DNA of 64,000 bases. Source: Psychrobacter sp. JCM 18902. GTDB lineage: Bacteria > Pseudomonadota > Gammaproteobacteria > Pseudomonadales > Moraxellaceae. Location of the stretch: assembly GCF_904846615.1 (NCBI RefSeq), contig NZ_CAJHBK010000001.1, positions 2,232,001-2,296,000 on the forward strand. The letters are read 5' to 3'. The notes below the pieces were generated by a model. That model searched no databases. It saw only the letters and a program-made list of their open reading frames with translations, and was not told where the DNA came from. Positions within the stretch are counted from its first letter, which is position 1. Each line of letters begins with the position of its first letter. The translations under genes were made by a program, and so were the position numbers. Positions 59,643 to 64,000 of the stretch are shown here, piece after piece.

Positions 59643-60697
59643 TAGTCGAAGCTCCTTAACGCAAGACCGCATGCAGCCATTAAACTTGGTGCATCAATGG
59701 CCAGTTGCTCATTATCGATATTTGGTGCAATAGTCATATTGATAAAAGGGTTGGCAATACTGACAGTCACCCCAAGTTTTTGCTGTGCCATGCCAGCAAG
59801 ACCAGCAATAGAGCTACTACCACCAGCAAGAACCACATGATCGATACTACTGTATTGGCTGGAAGAAAAATAAAATTGCAATGAGCGAGTAATTTGTTGA
59901 ATAGCATTTTCGATAAAAGGCGTCAACACATCAAGGTAGTAGTCATCTGGTAAGGTACGCTCACGCTTACTGATAGCCGCTTCTTCAGCAGATAGTCCAT
60001 AACGATTTTGTATCGCTTCTGTCAACTGAACACCACCAAATAGTTGTTCACGGCTATAGATAAACTCACCGTTTTTAGCAATATATAAAGTCGTTTGATT
60101 GTGACCAATATCTATCAGAGCCACTAACTCAGGAGCATTTGGTAAGTTATCTACCATGAGTCCAAAAGCACGCTCTATCGCATGGGATTCAATATCCATG
60201 ACCTTCGTTTGAAGACCACCAAAGGTTAAGGCATCAACTCTTTGGTCAACATTCTCCGAGCGTGATGCGGCAAGCAAGACTTGCACCATGTCATCACTTG
60301 CTAAAGAAGGCCCTAAAACTTCAAAGTCTAGGTTGACGTCTTCTAATGGATAAGGTATGTATTGATCAGCATCTAAACGTATCTGCGCTTCACGCTCAAC
60401 GTCGCTTAGCGCAGCATCCATATCAATAATTTTAGTGATTACTGCTGACCCTGACACGGCAGTTGCAGCACTACTACCAGCGACATGACAACGTTTAGCT
60501 AAGTTAGCAATAATATGACCAACCGCTTCAGTATCTACAAGAAGTTTATCGACGACTATACCTTCTGGCAGTCTTTCAATACCATAAGATTTTAGATGAA
60601 ACATGCCCTGTTGGCGCTGTATGTCAACCAACTTTACTGAAGTGGCACAGATATCCACACCAATTAAATTCTGACTTTTGGAAGTAAATAGCCTCAC
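59642..60697 (-). CDS. pilM: Type IV pilus assembly ATPase-like protein PilM
   Basis: The 351-residue cytoplasmic protein has an actin-like (FtsA/MreB) fold: IGVDICATSVKLVDIQRQ near the N-terminus, AVSGSAVITKIIDMDAAL, LVALIDIGHNQTTLYIAKNG at about 190-209 and VVLAGGSSSIAGL at about 287-299. It binds PilN and helps assemble the pilus machine. It is the first gene of the pil operon and is divergent from mrcA with only about 190 bases between them. Confidence 0.95.
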   Translation of the reverse strand: MRLFTSKSQNLIGVDICATSVKLVDIQRQQGMFHLKSYGIERLPEGIVVDKLLVDTEAVGHIIANLAKRCHVAGSSAATAVSGSAVITKIIDMDAALSDVEREAQIRLDADQYIPYPLEDVNLDFEVLGPSLASDDMVQVLLAASRSENVDQRVDALTFGGLQTKVMDIESHAIERAFGLMVDNLPNAPELVALIDIGHNQTTLYIAKNGEFIYSREQLFGGVQLTEAIQNRYGLSAEEAAISKRERTLPDDYYLDVLTPFIENAIQQITRSLQFYFSSSQYSSIDHVVLAGGSSSIAGLAGMAQQKLGVTVSIANPFINMTIAPNIDNEQLAIDAPSLMAACGLALRSFD

Positions 60698-60890
60698 AAA
60701 CTCTATACCTTATATTAAGTGTACAATCTGATAGTTATTTGTAATAATTCAGTACAATACTTTACTTAACAGATAGATTCAAGCATTTAAACAGGTTATT
60801 AAGGTCAACTTACACATTTATTATGACCTGCTGATTTTGTTCAAGGTATAATGTTTTATCTGTTGCAAATTTTAATTGATAAGTCTTCTT

Positions 60891-63539
60891 ATGACCAAAA
60901 AAAATGCTACCGCCCGTCTCATTCACTTTTTGGTGGGGCTTGTTATTGCCTGCTTGGCATTGGCAGTTATCTTAGCACTTGCTGTGCCCATTGGTTTTTA
61001 TGGGATGGCGATGTATTTATCGCCTACCCTGCCTAGCATTCAAGAGATTAAAACAGCAAATTTAGAGATGCCATTACAGATATATAGTAGTGATGACAAA
61101 CTCATTGGCCAATATGGTAACCGTTTATCCTTACCCGTTACTTTTGAAGATATTCCTGAAAATTTGACTCATGCTTTTTTAGCAGCAGAAGATGCGTCCT
61201 TTTTTCAGCACAGCGGTATTAGTATTAAAGGTCTTGGTCGCGCAGTGACAGAAGTAGTGACTGACGACGACAGCCAAACGGGCGGCTCTACCATTACCAT
61301 GCAGGTTGCCAAAAACTACTTCTTAAGTCCAGAGCGCACCTTAAATCGCAAATTGGTCGAGCTATTTTTAGCACGTAAAATAGAAGATGAACTCAGTAAA
61401 AATGATATCTTGACGCTTTATGTCAACAAAATCTATCTAGGCGAAGGCGCTTATGGTATCCGCGCCGCGGCCAAAAAATACTATAGTAAATCACTAGAAA
61501 ACCTCACTATTGCTGAAACAGCAATGCTGGCAGGTCTACCAAAAGCCCCTTCTAAATACAATCCTGTTGCCAATCCCAGTCGCGCGCTGACTCGCCGCAA
61601 CTGGATTATTGGACGCATGCACGAGTTAGGCTATATCAGCAAAGCACAACGCGACGAAGCGATTAGCTCACCAGTAGGCATTAACCTCTATAAAGAGAAG
61701 CTCGACGTCAATATGCCGTATTTGGCAGAAATGACACGCTCTACCTTAGTTGATCGCTATGGTGAGCAAGTGATGCATAGTGGATGGCGGGTACGCCTTA
61801 CGGTTGATAGCAAAGCACAGACAGATGCGGAAGCGGCGGTACTGACAGGTTTGGTGGCTTACGAACATCGTCATGGTTGGCGCGGGGCTGAAGCAAATGA
61901 TGAACCGCTAGAAAATTTCCGCCGCTATAGCAATATGACTCCTGCCAAAGTCACCAAGGTTAATGCTCGCAGTTTTGAGGCGACAATGCCTTCTGGTGAG
62001 AATGTGACCGTTGGTTGGTCTGGGATGAGCTGGGCACGCAAGTATATTTCTGCCAATCGTATCGGTTACTTTCCTGACAACGCCCGCCAAATTGTCAATA
62101 AAAATGATATCATTCGTTTGATACCGACCGCGAATGGTAATTGGCAGCTGGGACAAATTCCCAAACTACAAGGAAGTCTGGTCTCCTTGAATCCAGAAAC
62201 TGGCGCTGTTAATGCATTGGTCGGTGGCTTTGACTTTAATCACAGTAAATTCAATCGTGCTCTACAAGGCTGGCGTCAACCAGGCTCAACCATTAAACCG
62301 CTTGTCTATACCGCTGCTCTAGAAAAAGGCTATCGCCCAGATAGCATTGTTTCGGATCGACCGATTCAAGTGGGTGACTGGAAACCGAAAAATTCTGATC
62401 AACGTTTTTTAGGCGAAATCACTTTACGCCGTGGACTGTATTTATCTCGTAACTTAGTCTCTATTCGTCTCTTACAAGCCATTGGTATATCTGATACGCG
62501 CGACCTATTAGATGAATTCGGACTTGATAAAGAAAAGCTACCGACGACTTTGTCGTTAGCGTTAGGTGCAGGGCAAGCAACACCATTACAAATGGCAACA
62601 GCCTATGCTACATTCGCGAATGGTGGTCACCGTGTACAGCCGTATTTTATCGAACAAATTTATAATTATAATAATAACCTCCTCTTTCAGGCAAACCCAC
62701 GCCAAGCGTGTGCCACCTGCTTCAATGAAAAACTTGAAGACCTCAATAGAAATCTCATCGAAGATTATAAGAAGTCAATTGAAAATGAAGACAGTGCTAT
62801 CGATGATGAAGTGACGGTTAAAGAACAAAATTTAGAGAACAATGATGATATTGAACAAAGCGGTAAAACGCTAAATCTAAAGGTTTATGATGCTAGTCCA
62901 CAGGCCGATCGCTTAAAAGCGCCAGCGGTTCAATATGCACTGGCTAAGCAAGCACCTCGAATCTTACAACCCAGAGTCGCTTTTGAGATGGCAGATATCT
63001 TACGTGACGTCGTACAGCGTGGTACGGCAGTACGAGCCAAGGCTTTAGGTCGTGATGATATTGGTGGCAAGACCGGTACCACCAATGAAGCAAAAGACGC
63101 TTGGTTTGCAGGTTTTCATCCTACCAATGCAACTGTCGTGTGGATGGGTTTTGATCAACCATCAACCATGGGTCGTCGCGAATATGGTGGTGTGGCAGCC
63201 CTACCCGTTTGGATGGATTTTATGAAAGCCCAACTCAAAGACACGCCTCATCAATGGGTATCTATCAATAACCGCGCCAAATCGAAAAAGCAAACGCAAA
63301 GAATTATAGAAATGACTGATGATGGTATTCTGGCCGATGATGAAGATACGGATAGCAGCGAATCAGAAAAACCAGTTAAGACGCAGACTCAACAGCGTAA
63401 ATCACCACCAGCTGAGCCTGTTGAAGCACAAAGTAGCTCTCAAGCAGCCAAACCTAGTAACAGTCGTAGTAATGATAGCGTGCCGCAAAACCCTTTATCG
63501 GTAACACCCGTTGAGCGCATGCCACCGATACCAGAGTAG
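60891..63539 (+). CDS. mrcA: Penicillin-binding protein 1A (class A transglycosylase/transpeptidase)
   Basis: From the ATG at 60891 the protein has 882 residues. A membrane anchor is followed by the GT51 domain with catalytic Glu100 in LAAEDASFFQHSGISIKG and TMQVAKNYFLSPERT, then the transpeptidase with active serine in PGSTIKPL (S466) and KTGTTNEAKDAWFAG. The linker between about residues 605 and 660 has an acidic Glu/Asp/Asn segment. A Ser/Pro/Gln-rich tail of about 90 residues ends it. It polymerises and crosslinks peptidoglycan. A TTG five codons earlier is also in frame; the ribosome site is weak. The divergent place beside pilMNOPQ is conserved in Pseudomonas and Acinetobacter. Confidence 0.95.
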   Translation: MTKKNATARLIHFLVGLVIACLALAVILALAVPIGFYGMAMYLSPTLPSIQEIKTANLEMPLQIYSSDDKLIGQYGNRLSLPVTFEDIPENLTHAFLAAEDASFFQHSGISIKGLGRAVTEVVTDDDSQTGGSTITMQVAKNYFLSPERTLNRKLVELFLARKIEDELSKNDILTLYVNKIYLGEGAYGIRAAAKKYYSKSLENLTIAETAMLAGLPKAPSKYNPVANPSRALTRRNWIIGRMHELGYISKAQRDEAISSPVGINLYKEKLDVNMPYLAEMTRSTLVDRYGEQVMHSGWRVRLTVDSKAQTDAEAAVLTGLVAYEHRHGWRGAEANDEPLENFRRYSNMTPAKVTKVNARSFEATMPSGENVTVGWSGMSWARKYISANRIGYFPDNARQIVNKNDIIRLIPTANGNWQLGQIPKLQGSLVSLNPETGAVNALVGGFDFNHSKFNRALQGWRQPGSTIKPLVYTAALEKGYRPDSIVSDRPIQVGDWKPKNSDQRFLGEITLRRGLYLSRNLVSIRLLQAIGISDTRDLLDEFGLDKEKLPTTLSLALGAGQATPLQMATAYATFANGGHRVQPYFIEQIYNYNNNLLFQANPRQACATCFNEKLEDLNRNLIEDYKKSIENEDSAIDDEVTVKEQNLENNDDIEQSGKTLNLKVYDASPQADRLKAPAVQYALAKQAPRILQPRVAFEMADILRDVVQRGTAVRAKALGRDDIGGKTGTTNEAKDAWFAGFHPTNATVVWMGFDQPSTMGRREYGGVAALPVWMDFMKAQLKDTPHQWVSINNRAKSKKQTQRIIEMTDDGILADDEDTDSSESEKPVKTQTQQRKSPPAEPVEAQSSSQAAKPSNSRSNDSVPQNPLSVTPVERMPPIPE

Positions 63540-63571
63540 ACAACCATTAATAATATAAACTTATGACGCAA

Positions 63572-63609
63572 AAAAAGGCTTATTTGGCACTCGCTAAATA
63601 AGCCTTTTT
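63572..63609 (+). terminator. Terminator after mrcA
   Basis: AAAAAGGCTTATTT and AAATAAGCCTTTTT form a perfect 14-base stem with a 10-base loop. Also usable by the leftward gene beyond. Confidence 0.83.
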
Positions 63610-63662
63610 CATACTTAATACTTTGATCAATACCACTCTATTAAAGGACAGTCATCAGTCAA

Positions 63663-63706
63663 CTAGGACACGTCTTCATTTTAAAAATGGTGATAAAAGT
63701 GAGATA
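63663..63706. repeat. Dispersed palindromic repeat, copy C (decayed)
   Basis: CTAGGACACGTCTTCATTTT followed by AAAAATGGTGATAAAA matches the complement of copy B at 54551, but the right arm is decayed to GTGAGATA. Confidence 0.6.
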
Positions 63707-63724
63707 AATTTTTAATAACTATTT

Positions 63725-64000
63725 TTAGAACTCAACCATACCAGCACGTAGTTGCTCAATCAGCTCTAAGAACTGCTGACGCCATTCTCGTATTGTCGTC
63801 TCATCTGGCAGCCATTGATTTGACAAGGTCACAACGTTAACAATAAGATCAGGTGAGGCAGTATTGCTTGGTGTTTGATCTACAATAGTATCTGGTGGCA
63901 CGGCGTATAGACAACGCTGATACGCACGCTCTATATTGGCCAAAAAACCCTGCTGCTGTAACTGCTGTAACCGCTGAATCTCAGGCGATACTTGGGTACG
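63725..64000 (-). CDS. Unknown protein, N-terminus cut by window edge
   Basis: At least 91 C-terminal residues are visible, open to the right edge. The visible part begins RTQVSPEIQRLQQLQQQG and continues with FLANIERAYQRCLYAVPPD and NVVTLSNQWLPDETTIREWR. It ends ...EQLRAGMVEF. The Gln/Leu-rich start suggests a helix or coiled coil. No signature I recognise is visible, so no function is given. It is convergent with mrcA. Confidence 0.6.
   Translation of the reverse strand, partial: RTQVSPEIQRLQQLQQQGFLANIERAYQRCLYAVPPDTIVDQTPSNTASPDLIVNVVTLSNQWLPDETTIREWRQQFLELIEQLRAGMVEF

Overview
The window reads as chromosomal DNA of a gammaproteobacterium of the Moraxellaceae, most likely Psychrobacter. 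This rests on protein character and gene order (mrcA divergent from pilMNOPQ, then aroK-aroB, a DamX-like SPOR gene and gltB-gltD; serB divergent from an Smp-like gene), moderate GC, and a cold-shock gene with a long leader. No rRNA, tRNA, CRISPR array, transposase or integrase was seen. Nearly everything is core metabolism, envelope or stress biology.

Layout. 1-8.8 kb: a cut M16C (PreP-like) metallopeptidase, a universal stress protein, a divergent LysR/YeiH pair, a CspA-type cold-shock gene, a YbaN-like membrane protein and a TerF-like TerD/vWA protein. 8.9-10.9 kb: an AT-rich two-gene unit encoding a DUF262 (GmrSD N-domain-like) protein and a HEPN protein with an intact RX4H motif. The stop and start overlap, and a palindrome covers the promoter -10. 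This is the best candidate here for an uncharacterised defence or toxin-type system. 10.9-22.5 kb: valS, a formate/nitrite-family channel with a probably frameshifted N-terminus, a bile-acid:Na+ symporter-family protein, a YbjQ-type cluster with a Gly/Asp-repeat membrane peptide, a YgfB-like protein, a PA3496-like acidic protein, and the divergent smp-like/serB pair. 22.6-29.7 kb: DUF368 lipid-carrier transporter (PopT type), an SCP2-domain protein, bioB, hemJ, a secreted NlpC/CHAP-like protein and rph. 29.9-37 kb: two tandem acyl-CoA synthetases and parC. 37-45 kb: small accessory genes (a BLUF-like protein lacking the flavin Asn, a PEBP-like secreted protein, a HAD phosphatase), an orphan PotD-like lipoprotein, and two tandem FUSC transporters. 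45-64 kb: gltD, gltB, SPOR protein, aroB, aroK, pilQPONM and divergent mrcA, then a cut unknown gene.

How genes work together. pilMNOPQ form the alignment subcomplex and secretin of the type IV pilus and sit head to head with the main peptidoglycan synthase; aroK and aroB supply the shikimate pathway; gltBD assimilate ammonia into glutamate. The two FadD-like enzymes activate fatty acids. Several intergenic spaces carry long inverted repeats. One family (CTAGGAC.. arms) occurs three times, at 40.26, 54.55 and 63.66 kb, and looks like a dispersed palindromic repeat. Strong rho-independent terminators separate most convergent genes.
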